A DNA stretch of 64,000 nucleotides, taken from assembly GCA_051710585.1 (NCBI GenBank), contig JBPESP010000001.1, positions 124,001 through 188,000 on the forward strand, written 5' to 3'. The position numbers and the translations under genes were made by a program. How positions within the stretch are numbered: the first letter of the stretch is position 1; the number at the start of each line of letters is the position of its first letter. Below are positions 19,854-31,011 of the stretch, piece by piece. The notes beneath the pieces are model-generated. The model had not been told where the DNA came from. It saw nothing but the letters and a program-made list of their open reading frames with translations, and made no database searches. This DNA is from JBPESP01 sp051710585 (GTDB lineage: Bacteria > Pseudomonadota > Gammaproteobacteria > Enterobacterales > Enterobacteriaceae).

Positions 19854-22800
19854 ATAATATCTTTAATTAAACTGTAGAGTGATAATCATTTTTAGAGTTT
19901 TAGGTTAAAAATGTATTATCCGGAAACACTTTAATGACGTGGCTTATAAATATTCTATATATTCTAAACTTATTAGAAAATGAGCAGAAGATGATTTTTA
20001 TTAAATTAAAAACTTGAACAAGTGTAACTTAAATAGATTTAAAAAAGTTCAAACATCTTTTGAATATCCAAAATATATTAATTTAATATTAATATATTTA
20101 ACTTAATCTTACTACATCTTCTGCTATTGCATATTCTTCAATATACTACTTTAGTGCCATGAAGGGCTTGCTTATCTTGTAAATTGGAGTGATAGACTAT
20201 ATAAGTTATATTCATATCCTAATGATACAAATATACTCTTTATTCCTTTTTTTTTGCAAAAACAGTATATTATTAATACCTCTAAATTATAGATTTATAA
20301 CCTAGAAAGTTATATGCAAAATATCTGAACCTTCTATTGCCTATAAATTTCTTAAAGCGTTCGGAAATTTTATTTTTATATACATCAAAAAAAACAAATT
20401 ATTTTTCTCCTTTATTATTTTATTTCTATAAAACTCATTATAATTAAAATATATTTTTAAGAGTAATTAGTGAAGTCAATGATCATTACTAGCACTAAAT
20501 TGATAACGTTCTATTATTACATTAAGAAGGAGATCACCATGTAACCCCGGCTCTAGACTAATGTTAGCATGTTAAACGCTCTGTATCATCTCTACCCCCC
20601 CAAAAAATAAAAGTATCATATAATATATTATTAATAGTAAGTGAGTTGGTTTACTAAGATTACCTGACACCTATCAGAAAACTTCGCTAATTATTGAATA
20701 CGCAAATTACAAATTCACCCGATTCAGTCCGCAAGCGTTTACGTACCAAGACTTTTAAGTACCACAATTTATTCTTTACTAGATAAAAGCATCCTAGATC
20801 ATCAAACAACAACACTATAACTCTTTGATACTAATAAAGCCCGACTTTGCTATCTGATTAGCCAATCGAGCACAAATAGCCATCAAGTTAGACGATAACT
20901 AGTAATTATATGCCAATGTACATATACTCTGCTCGAGCGCATTCTATAGAGCTTTCATAATTACCAGAACTAGATTCTATATGAGAATATGATTCTGGCA
21001 CAGTAAGTAATATAGTTACAGTAAATTAGTATGACCAACCCGCCATGGTGATAACCTTATAGACCTATGACAAAAATAATCATATGCTCAAACGAGTTTC
21101 TCGCCTAACCGAATTTTACGCTTAAACCATATCAGGTGTATAATAAGTGGCGTAATTTAGCACACAGCAGTCAGTAAATACCTGCTGGTGGATTAAGCAG
21201 ATGATAAATTCTTAAACGTAAAAATAGTGCGTCCAATACATGGGATGCTCCTTTAATTTAAATATGACCTTAGTTGCTCAACAAGCATATTCGCTATTTA
21301 GTAACCTGAAACCTGTCACTGGTATACATGCTATTACGGTAGCATGTGTGTAGCGTTATGCTATGTAGCACTACATAAGCCTTTATTTCCCTATCCCAAT
21401 ATTAGCGTCACCGAAAGTAATAGAATGCTGAATACGGATATTACTGAGATACTCCCTACTAGGGATGGAGAATATAAGAGATATTCCCTATAATCCGCAA
21501 GTATGGAGATATTATTGAGTGACTAAAAAAGAGTTTTTACATGCAAGTTTGCCCTAAGCTTGAGACCTATAGCGTGCTAAGTGCTAGCCTCCACGGGAGG
21601 AGCACAAGGATAACACCTACTGAGTTTCTTAAATGAATGCACTGCGTCAAGGGAAGGAATTGCATCCTAACCCAGTAGCAAAAAAATAAACCATAGCTAT
21701 CTTGCCAAGATAATAGAGGCTTATAGAGGTCATCAAGGATGAAGGGTAAGCGCTATAAGCACAGCTATAAACATAGCGCACTGCAAAAAAAGTTAAAGGG
21801 TTATAATTGATAAAGTCGTACGCCTACCTAAGCCCCTTTTGTTGAAAGAATGGCGATATTGAATACCTAACGCATTAAATAAATTACGAAAAATGCTTAT
21901 GTCAGAGAAATTTATAACAGTCCAGCTCGGGTGTAGTGATGAACTACTGGAAAAAACAGTATTTATCAAGAAACTTATTGATGTATACCCAAAACGGATA
22001 CGTTGCCTATAATATCCACAATCCTAATAAAGTGATTATTTGCTAAAATATAGCACTTTTCTCTGCGCCATACCCTTAAATGGCAATACAGCCTTGCTGT
22101 TACCGGTATATCCACTTCTTTTAGACTTCTCTAAAGAAATGATTCTATTTGGACTTTCATCTAAACAATGACCCATGCTTTGTTTAATACGGTAACAATA
22201 CAGAAGCTATCGGGATTATCTGCTCTTATAATGATCCTGATTTCTGTGGGAAATCACTCCGGTTAGTTTAATACAAATTCTCCATCCCATTTTTAGTGCT
22301 TTAATGGTTAGTCTCTTATCTAGATAGACTGACATAGCTCAACCTACCTTGTTCCTCTTGAACAGAACAGTAACAACCGCACAAAGTATTCCAAGCGTTT
22401 CTTAGTTTAAATACATATCACATCGCCATACTATACTTACTTTAGGTCCACTAATAACAAACTGCCACTGAAAATGATTCGGGATTGCAATATATATTCG
22501 ATCACCACGCTTATACCCGTGCAGCAACTGTTAAAAACTTCAAAAGTCTTAGATCTTTCATAATCCTACCTAGAAGCTAGCGCTCCATCCTCCATCCGTG
22601 GTATCTCTCTAGACACCACGTAGCGATACTTCTCGCAATAGCTGACTTTAGCTGATAGCTCATGTAGTTCATGAACCTGAATTCGCCTGCTATCTAAACT
22701 TGTGATGGTGAATTTTTACAGTATTTATAACTACTGCTATTAACCTTGAACATGTGAGGAAGTGTGACAATAGGATAATGCATTATGAATTTACAGATTA

Positions 22801-23035
22801 AAAAAAAGATTATTAAGGGAGTTTGATATCAAAAATCATATTAAAATTTTAATATTTAATTTGTAATTTTAATGTATTATACCTTCTTTACTTAAACTCA
22901 TGTATTTCAATTTGTTCCAGGTTACTATAAAAAACTTTTTACGTTTTTTCTTGTCGCTTATCACACAGTTATTTACCCATCTAGTCATCGCAGATAGGCC
23001 GCTATCCACGGCTTTTACTGCTTTCACAGTAGTAT

Positions 23036-23063
23036 AATTTTCTCAACAACAGTTGAGAAAATT
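23036..23063. repeat. 12-bp perfect hairpin
   Basis: Arms 23036-23047 and 23052-23063 are perfect complements with an aaca loop. AT-rich, in eroded DNA. Confidence 0.7.
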
Positions 23064-23342
23064 TACGTTTAAATTTAAAACTAAAATATTTATTATTATA
23101 TCCATCCTTTTCTGAGCTTAAATATCAACCTCTATTAAAGTTCTCAAATACAGTATGCCGTAAAGCTACGTCATTTTACAGGAAATATTGGACCGTATTA
23201 TATACCTTTGCAGATTGGTATCAGTATCTTCCTTGGTCTTCCAAGGCAGATGAAATATCGATTTATCAGGAAGCTGCAGCTACCCAGATTAAAAAGTATA
23301 CTTTCTGTAATTTTACTATTTAATAACACCGAATGCAGCAAA

Positions 23343-23385
23343 GAATAATATAAATAACTTTTAATAAAAGTTATTTATATTATTC
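23343..23385. repeat. 20-bp perfect AT-rich inverted repeat
   Basis: Arms 23343-23362 and 23366-23385 are perfect reverse complements around a 3-base loop (aat). It is the longest perfect palindrome I found in the window. Confidence 0.8.
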
Positions 23386-23963
23386 AATCTCTTTCATCTG
23401 ATCAAAACTTCAAATAGCAGCAGATATTCTAGTTTGTTAAAGGGTTCTAAAAACAATTACAAGTCCTGTTTTTTTATGATAAAACATCTTTATACTGCAG
23501 CCTTTTGTATAAGCTTACCAGAATATCCATTGCAGAGAGTATGCACAGAGGCGATTAGTGCGGCATCTCTGCCGCCGTAAGCAAACAAAATCTCTGTATA
23601 GGGAGAGATAACTTATATCCACAACTGCGTATGCTCTTAAATGCGTACCTGACTGGCAATAGGTACGCCCATTAATCAAATATCTATTCTATATAGGCAG
23701 ATGCATGGGGATAATGAATACTGTAAAGTTTTTTTAAGTGTAGGGAATAACTATTTTAGCATAGAACTAGGTTGGCTGTAATACTAAACATCTAAAACGT
23801 CTCGCGTTAAAAACGCTTGCCATCATTTCTCAGGCAAGCGATAATTATGCCATTATGAGATAAAGAATAAATAAATTATCTTTATCATTGGTTAATTTAA
23901 AACTAGTAATTCAGCTGTTTGCTGATAAAACGGCTACGATGCAAAAAACAAACAATCAGATAA

Positions 23964-24037
23964 GGCGCGTTGGCAGAGGGGCTATGCAGCGGATTGCAAA
24001 TCCGTCCACCTCGGTTCAACTCCGGGACGCGCCTCCA
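23964..24037 (+). tRNA. cysT: tRNA-Cys (anticodon GCA)
   Basis: A complete cloverleaf of 74 nt with CCA encoded. The acceptor stem ggcgcgt pairs with acgcgcc, the anticodon arm is ggatt-gca-aatcc within its loop, and the T arm ctcgg/ccggg carries ttcaact. It is very similar to E. coli cysT. It is followed after about 20 bases by tRNA-Leu, as in the E. coli glyW-cysT-leuZ operon, but no glyW precedes it. Confidence 0.95.
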
Positions 24038-24057
24038 GTTTTTTTTTATTTTCTGAT

Positions 24058-24142
24058 GCCCGGGTGGTGAAATTGGTAGACACAAGGGATTTAAAATCCC
24101 TCGGCTTTAGCTGTACGAGTTCGAGCCTCGTCCCGGGTACCA
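24058..24142 (+). tRNA. leuZ: tRNA-Leu (anticodon TAA)
   Basis: An 85-nt class II tRNA with a variable arm and encoded CCA. The acceptor stem gcccggg pairs with cccgggt, with a one-base shift typical of leuZ. The anticodon arm is agggatttaaaatccct, giving TAA. It matches E. coli leuZ closely. Its 3' end lies about 60 bases from the last readable part of the opposing decayed 16S gene. Confidence 0.95.
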
Positions 24143-24199
24143 TCTAAAAATCAAGAAGTCAAAATGAAGTGCTATAAAGGCATTAAAATATAGAATACT

Positions 24200-25468
24200 T
24201 AATTCAAGATACCACCTATCATTTAAAAGTATAGACAGTAAATATTTAAATAGCGCTAAATTAGCAATCTGTAGTTGGAGCTGATTAGTTTTGATAAAAC
24301 AAATACACCTATGGCAGTGAAATACTGTACAAATGTCAGTAGCGGAAAAAGGATTAAATAAGACTAATCTGACTTATTTTCTTTAATATCCGACATGCAT
24401 TCCACCTGGAAACAAAGAAGTATAAATGTCTTATATACTTTCCAAGTAGCAATAGATTAATATCGTATTTATTTTTTTCTTAGGGTACAAATTATAATAA
24501 TTCTATATTTTAAAATGCTTTGATGTTCTGAAAAAATCGAATGTTTTATTTTAGTAATTAGCTTCTTTAGCTAAAGACCCGATTTTAATATCGCAGGCAA
24601 CTACATACAAAATAAAACTGATATAGAACGCTCTCATAATAACTATCACTGATAAAATATAAGCAACTTAAAGCCATGTAGTAATTTACTATATTTTATT
24701 TGCTACATAAATAAAAAATGCAGCAATAATATCGCATCTTCTTTAATTTAACTCGAACAAATAAAAATTTGCGCATTTTACAGCTATGCGTTGAATTTAT
24801 ATTTATTTACAAACATAGCTTATCAGTTTTAAATACAGGTTTAGCTTAACCTTGAGGATTTTATGTGTTACCTAACAAACTGTTTGCGTACGCTTTACAC
24901 CAAGTCATTCCGATTAACACTTCTATTTTTCATACTACCTCCTCTATCTACTAGAGGAGTGAGCCGGCGCTTCTCTGTACACTTAATGTTAATCGATAGC
25001 TCTGTTAATGTTACCACTCGCCTCCTTTATAAAATGCTTTTAATTAAGAAAGACTTATGCAAAAGCACTGGTATAGCTATATCACAGTCTTTCTTTAATT
25101 TTAAAATATTTATCAATCCTTGCCTCCCGTAGGATTTTTACTCTATGTCAACTTTAGTGCAACTAGTCATTTTCTTAGACAGGCTGTGGATTAGCTTACT
25201 TATAAGATAAATTTATTTAAGTTTATTTAATAATATTAATCCCAGAAGGTTTCCTATTTTTATTTCGCAACATTATTCAGTAATTAACTACTGTTCTCGG
25301 TAGTTATTTTCCTTCATTTAGAGATTTTTTAAATATTATTCACCAGTTTACCTCTCTCCATAAGAGAGAAAAGCTTTTTTGTTTTACTACCTCTTGGCCT
25401 CTTGGCTTACATATGTTAAGCCTATCGCTAGCCTTCAAGTTAAGCCATAATTAAAATTATTAATTAAA
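24200..25468 (-). pseudogene. Decayed 16S rRNA gene
   Basis: The minus strand follows bacterial 16S rRNA from its 5' end: atggcttaacttgaaggct near 25430-25448 (functional atggctcagattgaacgct), then taggcttaacatatgtaag (functional caggcctaacacatgcaag), aaaataactaccga near 25305, cctacgggaggca near 25130 (the universal 338 site), gcgccggct near 24970, gttaatcggaatgact near 24915, gtaaagcgtacgca, gtttgttaggt, and tagctgtaaaatgcg near 24790. Later traces are gtggaatgcatgt near 24400 and gattgctaatttagcg near 24265. Stems are broken by many substitutions and deletions; about 1.27 of 1.54 kb remains. A short plus-strand open frame at 24863-25132 is only its antisense. No 23S or 5S relic is recognisable beyond it. 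Confidence 0.85.
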
Positions 25469-25572
25469 ATATTGATACTCAAAAAAAATAAAATACTATT
25501 TTATGTATATTTTATTTACTCTTCAACACCTGAATATTTTGGCATATTAATATTGTCTTATAATACCTGCAT

Positions 25573-25652
25573 AGATTGTCTTATAAATTTTTAAAGAGCA
25601 GTCTAACCGGCGCTTATCATGTGTATTATACTTTTCCAGTATAGAGTTAAGT
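25573..25652 (-). promoter_or_regulatory. Relic rrn P2 promoter and boxA antiterminator
   Basis: On the minus strand tgctctttaaaaatttataa (ending in agacaatct, 25573-25600) matches the E. coli rrn leader boxA region, tgctctttaacaatttatca then gacaatct. Upstream lie TTAACT (25645-25650) and TATAAT (25625-25630), corresponding to P2 TTGACT and TATTAT, but with a spacer of only 14 bases. It precedes the decayed 16S gene at the normal distance. Confidence 0.75.
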
Positions 25653-26039
25653 TTTTATTTCCCCATAGGGAGACTGCCCTATGGCTTCCTCTAACTGATC
25701 TGATATTATACAACAGTGACTGTTCCCAGTTTATAAAAGCGCATGGATAGAAGATTTACGACCGCTAAAAATCGCTATTTAAAACTTTTGCATTAATTAT
25801 GCGATACATTAAAATGAAGTAGCAATTTCACTTTTTTAGTGAAAGGTCTACGCTGGTTTTCAGTTAACTTTGATGCCTATCGACTATAAAATCCTTATAT
25901 TTCTGCTAACTTATTTACTTCTTCTTGAATTTTTATAGCCAGAATTTTCTGCCATCTGGACGATCCTAAGAGCTATTGAAATACAACTCACGAAAGAGAA
26001 ATAGGAGCGCGCAATGAGATGTTGTATTAGGTACTACTG
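25653..26039. other. Interval between murI and the rrn relic
   Basis: No gene. A second TATAAT on the minus strand (25705-25710) could be the remnant of rrn P1, though no good -35 goes with it. Confidence 0.35.
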
Positions 26040-26915
26040 TTAAAGCGTAAGGATTCCCAATGAACCAAAACCATAATGCGTTAGTGCTGGCATTAGCGCT
26101 ACCGTCTTTGACGTGGTATTGATACAGTAAGCCTTATTTGGTCTAGATTCGTCCTGCAGACTATTGAGGTTTATGTCATGCTCCACCAGATAGGCTGCAC
26201 GACGAGCAATGGCCGATCCGGAATCAATTAGACGCGTTCCTACTGGAAAGACCAACTGAAGTTCCTTTCTTAGCAAAGGAAAGTGAGTACAGCCAAGAAT
26301 GACTGTGTCAGGTGGTTCCGCCGTTCTTAACCAAGAACGAAAAAGTTTACGTAATAGCGGTAACGAGACTAATTTACCGTATAATTTAGCTTCCGTCATA
26401 TCCACCAATTCAGCCATCCCTAACTGCAAAATTCGGCAATCGCCTGCGTACTGACTGATAAGATTATAGATATAACTTCGTTGCAGCGTTGCGCGGGTTG
26501 CCAACAATCCAAGGATACCATTGCGGGTAAGTTTGGCCGCCGGTTTTATCGCCGGTACTACACCAATAATAGGACAGGGGAAACGCATACGAAGCGCTGG
26601 CAATGATATAGTGCTGGCGGTATTACAAGCAATGATAACTAAATCTATCTTATCCTGTCGCCACATTGCACTGATAATAGCAACGACCCTATCAACAATA
26701 AAATGCTCCGCCTTTTCCCCATAAGGGAAAGCCTCATTATCAAAAACGTATAAATAATAGGCATTAGGTAACATTTGCCTGACTTCATCGTAAATTGATA
26801 ACCCCCCGACACCAGAGTCAAAAATAAGAATACTAGGCCGTTTGATTAAACTACCATCAGAAACCATCGATTTTGATAAAATCGAATACCCATCATCCTG
26901 CAATCTGGTAGCCAT
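26040..26915 (-). CDS. murI: Glutamate racemase
   Basis: Interconverts L- and D-glutamate, supplying D-Glu for peptidoglycan. The 291 residues match E. coli MurI (285). Conserved motifs are ILIFDSGVGGLSIYDEV (about 31-47), DNEAFPYGEK, the first catalytic cysteine in IIACNTASTISLPALR, GVVPAIKPAAKLT, and the second cysteine in VILGCTHFPLL. Retention shows the bacterium still makes peptidoglycan or its precursors. It sits beside the rrn relic as murI sits beside rrnB in E. coli, with the btuB relic on the other side. The start ATG gives MATRLQDD, like E. coli MATKLQDG. Confidence 0.96.
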   Translation of the reverse strand: MATRLQDDGYSILSKSMVSDGSLIKRPSILIFDSGVGGLSIYDEVRQMLPNAYYLYVFDNEAFPYGEKAEHFIVDRVVAIISAMWRQDKIDLVIIACNTASTISLPALRMRFPCPIIGVVPAIKPAAKLTRNGILGLLATRATLQRSYIYNLISQYAGDCRILQLGMAELVDMTEAKLYGKLVSLPLLRKLFRSWLRTAEPPDTVILGCTHFPLLRKELQLVFPVGTRLIDSGSAIARRAAYLVEHDINLNSLQDESRPNKAYCINTTSKTVALMPALTHYGFGSLGILTL

Positions 26916-26949
26916 AAGCTATCCCATAACTTTATAGAACACATTAGCT

Positions 26950-28740
26950 ACTCTACCACAAACAGCTAACCAAATAGTCAGTGGATATAGAGAAGCCATA
27001 AAATATCCCATGCTATAGACTTTCCCTACAAAACCATATGCGTTGATTGGTTTTATAATTAGCATTCCAATGCTCCCTAAGCTAATGCTAATTATAAATT
27101 AATCAATACCGTGGTTTATCCGCCAGTTTAATTAGCATATCACCTATTATTTCACGTGGCAAAAAATCTTATTTCTCTTTGGATAACATGGTATTGAGAG
27201 ATTTCAACATCACCTAGCAATGATAGTAGACCCGTAGTAAAATGAGTCAGTCCATTTTATTTCTTTAATACGTTCCTTGCTGACATTACAAGAAGTTTAT
27301 TATCGGTACTTCATACGGTTGTAACTTCAATGTTATAGTGATAAACTATCAAATTTAGATTAAGTAAGAATGGTAAACATTTTTTGATTCTACTTTTTTT
27401 TAAATTGCTTACTCCACTTTGGAGTAAGCTGCACATTTCAGCCATAAGTGTGCTATAGAACTGTCCGAAATTATTTTTCTGACACGCGGTTATAAATAAG
27501 GTAATGGGGGTTATAACTATCTCTTAAATTACTTTCCAAGCAACGTAGGTAGCTCTGCCATGTAGAGCTCCATTACTAGATAAATTACGAATTATCATCC
27601 TCTATATCCGCCCATTCCAGGGTAACAAAATCGTAGAATTACTGTACCATAATGCATAGATTGTGTTATACTGCTATGGCTATAGATAAGATAATTAATG
27701 CTGAACTCCATACTCTACTTCTAGCAATACGCCCCCTATTACTGCAATGCTGTATGTAATATGCAGCGTATTTTTACACACTAAATGATTCTGCTAAGAA
27801 AATTATCTAGGATTACGGAATCTGCATAGAAGATATAGTAAGAATCGTAGTTATAGTCTTTTCTAGCTTGAAAGCTGAAGGAAACTTGGAATGCATAAAT
27901 AACTTTCTGTAAGAAAACTGGTATCTTATATACAATTTTAGAACTGACAGGTATCCGGTAGTACGTCTAAATGATTGAAGTCGCTATTTAAGAATAGGCA
28001 GCCTCGTAGGCTCCAGTTTCTAAAAAAATTATAGATGCAGGAAACCCGTTTAACCGATTGTTAAACTAATATTACAACTATATTTAGAAGGTTTTACTTA
28101 TAAAACTATCGCAGTCAAGCAGTGGTTAGCTAAGCCTCTATAAGTAATATGATAAATTAACCTGAATATAAAATTAGCAAGTTATAGATATAATTATCCA
28201 CCAAGATAATTCCGTACTACCCCCCATTACTAACATGTATCGCCGTTGTATATCTGATAACCGTCATAATCTATTTTTGGCATTTAGAGCACTACCCTTC
28301 TATTCTCAAGGATAGAAATAATATTGACCTCGCCTCCGATCACATACGAACCATAAACTGTTAAACGTGGTCCTTTGATACTCAATACGTCATCATGTCA
28401 GCATAATGGAGATCTAACGGAGATTGGATGAGTCGGATATGTTAGTCTGATTCATACGTACACCATCGATTAAGATCAGGGTATGGCTAGCTAGCATTCA
28501 TGCTACGAATGAAGAGCAAGCTAGCTTTCCTGAAGAAAAATGGTATTCTGACAGATATACACCTCAAAAACCAGCTTAATACATTGGGCATGAATTTGAT
28601 TTTTTCACGATTGATCTACTTGTGGGATGATCGCGATAACTAATGCCGGTATTGTAATAAATAGATTGCAGGAAAAAGTTTTTAGAGACTATTAACACAT
28701 TACTAATCTAGGCCTAAATTTTGGCATTTCTTATCCAAAG
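26950..28740 (-). pseudogene. btuB: btuB relic (vitamin B12 outer-membrane receptor)
   Basis: BtuB is the TonB-dependent cobalamin transporter. The plug domain is readable on the minus strand around 28360-28480: LILIDGVRMNQTNISDSSNL (family [20 protein letters not shown]), then after a frame change SIKGPRLTVYGSYVIGGEVN (family [20 protein letters not shown]). The barrel portion towards 26950 is too eroded to align. Position next to murI with the same orientation matches E. coli btuB-murI. Ends are estimated from family length. Confidence 0.75.
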
Positions 28741-29059
28741 CAAAAAGCATGACGGAAAAAGTTTCCAGTAGGTTTTTTAAAATATCTTTTCGCATCTAAT
28801 CGATTGGTATTAAGACGCCACGGATACGGATAAATATTGCCCTCCGATGGCGAATATTGAGAATATAACATAAAACCAGCTATTTTTGTCAAAAATAATC
28901 CTAACCGTCCTAGTAATAAACATGTCTAGAAAATACACTTAAAAATAATAGGCGATAAAACTATATATTTATTATATATACTTTATTTTTACCATATAAA
29001 ATTAGTAATAATCACCAAGACAGAAGAAAAAGATCACCATGGCCGTGACGTTACACATC

Positions 29060-30190
29060 AATTAACATAAAAAAGCAATTAGCAGCCGATGCCTGATGCA
29101 GAATTTTTTTACTCACAGCACCCATTCTCGTATGAGAACCAAATTTCGTATCTGGCATGATGAGAATGGGCTGTGTTACATTATTTTAATCCATAGATCA
29201 AAGTGTGGATCTGTATCAATCATTTCATGCCAAGCAGTCTGCTTATTAATACGTTTATGGTAAAAAATAATAAAGGATTTACATACCCGCAAGCTCTATT
29301 ATACGCTAAGATTCTTCAAACAAATCATCTGAAAACTCAAAGCGATGAGATGGTGTTGACCCTCATTTATCACCGCCGCCTATACGATGCCTCCCGTTCC
29401 CGCAGTTACCACATCTAGTTCATCAGCTTTACCAAAAGACAAAATTTTCCTTGATCGCTATTATAACGATGAGATTCTTGACAGTCTCTCAAGCTACAGG
29501 TTTATTTATCAGAAGATTAAGAACAGCTTTACTTAGCCCAATCCTGGGAGTCTGTCTTACAAGATGCTGAAATTGGCACTAGCGGCCACTGAAGGCGTAT
29601 ATATAAATATATACTATAAAACTATTACTACGGTAATGACAATTTATCACTGGCGCCAGTATGTGTATTTTAACCCGATACTTACTACCAAAATTGCTAA
29701 ACTATGGATAGAAGAAATGCACTATTAAAGAATGCTAAAATTATATCTACGATGTCTATATAATCCATATATTACTTAAGGAATCTAGCTAGGTGATATA
29801 CTCAAGGAGCAGTATTTTACCTCTATCTTAAAGAGATTGATTTATAGAGAGCTACTATTGCAAAAAATATTTTTTTTAATTTCCATCATAGCGGGCTAGA
29901 AGAGAAGGTGGTTAGCATGATGCAAGTGTATCCCCACAAATCCTATAAAACATATCTCCTGCAACCCCTTAATTCTCTATGCTGTAATCTTTAACGCTTT
30001 CTACACATCCATACTATTGAGTGCGCCCAGTGTTGTTTGATTAGTTTTCTATACACCCACCATATGGGGAATATGGCGTATTACTATTCCGCAAATCCAC
30101 GGTAGTTTAAAACTTTTGATACCAGATCCTGATTTAAACATCAGTGACTTTATTACTGTCTGCTTACGGACGGTGCAGAATTTTTAGATA
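29060..30190 (+). pseudogene. trmA: trmA relic (tRNA m5U54 methyltransferase)
   Basis: TrmA forms ribothymidine at position 54 of tRNAs. Readable pieces on the plus strand: HSRMRTKFRIWHDENGLCYI near 29115-29175 (family [20 protein letters not shown]), VLTLIYHRRLYD near 29352-29388 (VVSLLYHKKLDD), DKIFLDRYYNDEI near 29440-29480, and FIYQKIKNSFT followed by a stop near 29503-29537 (family MIYRQVENSFT). The catalytic C-terminal half is not readable. The convergent position facing the fabR relic matches E. coli. Confidence 0.85.
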
Positions 30191-30199
30191 CTAACCAAT

Positions 30200-30770
30200 T
30201 TACAAGGTCAATACTACTTACTAATATTGAAAGATGGCGCTGAAAAACGTAAAAATATCACTAAAGGACAAACCCACATTACTACCAACAGGCGTATGCT
30301 TTTTTCCGTAGAGGGTTTGTATGATCTGTTATCTGCCCTTATCTTGAGGTAAGGGTCAGCACTTTTTTTGCCATAATAGCAATATAAAGCCTCTTTAGAC
30401 ATCATATGCGCAGCTGTAACACTAACTGCTCTTCCACCTAGCGGTATAGATTTTTTTTTATTTCTAAACAATCAGTTAAATCAGAGATAAAATGCTGTAT
30501 TTCCCGAGCTAAAGCTGATGTGTAAAACGCATCAACTGGCGTAACATCACACAATCCGTTTCGTCCAGCATGGTGAAAGCAGCTCATCCACATCATAGAA
30601 ATGGCGATAAAACGGAGTGGATGAAAATAGCGGCTTAGCAGATAACTTCACACAATATTAAACTAGCGAAACTGCCTTTATCACTCAACTGACTGAATGC
30701 CACCTTAATCAGCGAATGCTGAATCAACTCTTTCTGTTAGGTTCTGACAACCAACCATATATAACCCATA
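30200..30770 (-). pseudogene. fabR: fabR relic, possibly with the start of yijD
   Basis: FabR is the TetR-type repressor of unsaturated fatty-acid synthesis genes. The minus strand reads SLIKVAFSQLSDKGSFASLI near 30680-30740 (family [20 protein letters not shown]), then MLRQLMR near 30540, AREIQHFISDL near 30480-30510 and MSKEALYCYYGKK near 30360-30405 (family ISKGAYYWYRREQ). The central part is deleted and frames shift. The last 130 bases may be the first codons of yijD, which follows fabR in E. coli; that part is tentative. It is divergent from sthA as expected. Confidence 0.8.
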
Positions 30771-31011
30771 CAGCTTTGCTATTAATTAATTTAAAAACCA
30801 CAATAAAATTTATTATAACAGTATTGATAAAAACCGTATATTCAAGCGTCTTGAGGCTCCTCAAAATAATTCTGTATCCTGCCTAGAGGCGTGCGGAGAG
30901 AACCCCCCTCTATGGCGATTACTGAAATCCTCAGTGTATTGTCAATTGGGATATACGAGCGTTGATGTTACAATTAAGTTGTTAATTCATATTCATCGGA
31001 TTTAGACAGCT

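Larger units (their letters stand above)
19854..23963. other. 4.1 kb eroded DNA without a readable gene
   Basis: Very AT-rich between 19.9 and 20.6 kb, then mixed composition. lpxD-fabZ-lpxA-lpxB would follow skp, and uvrC-pgsA would precede the Cys/Leu tRNAs in E. coli, but I could not align any of them reliably. Hairpins occur at 23036-23063, 23343-23385, 23643-23668 and 23814-23840; the last two lie just upstream of the tRNAs. Confidence 0.5.

Noticed and set aside
20400..23900. Decayed 23S rRNA beyond the 16S relic
   Set aside because: I looked on the minus strand for conserved 23S segments and found none; the intervening tRNA pair on the other strand also argues against continuity.
24863..25132. 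89-codon plus-strand open frame
   Set aside because: It is antisense to the decayed 16S rRNA gene; the minus strand there aligns to conserved 16S segments.
28740..29060. Cobalamin riboswitch upstream of the btuB relic
   Set aside because: Expected position, but I could not recognise a B12 box or conserved core in the eroded sequence.
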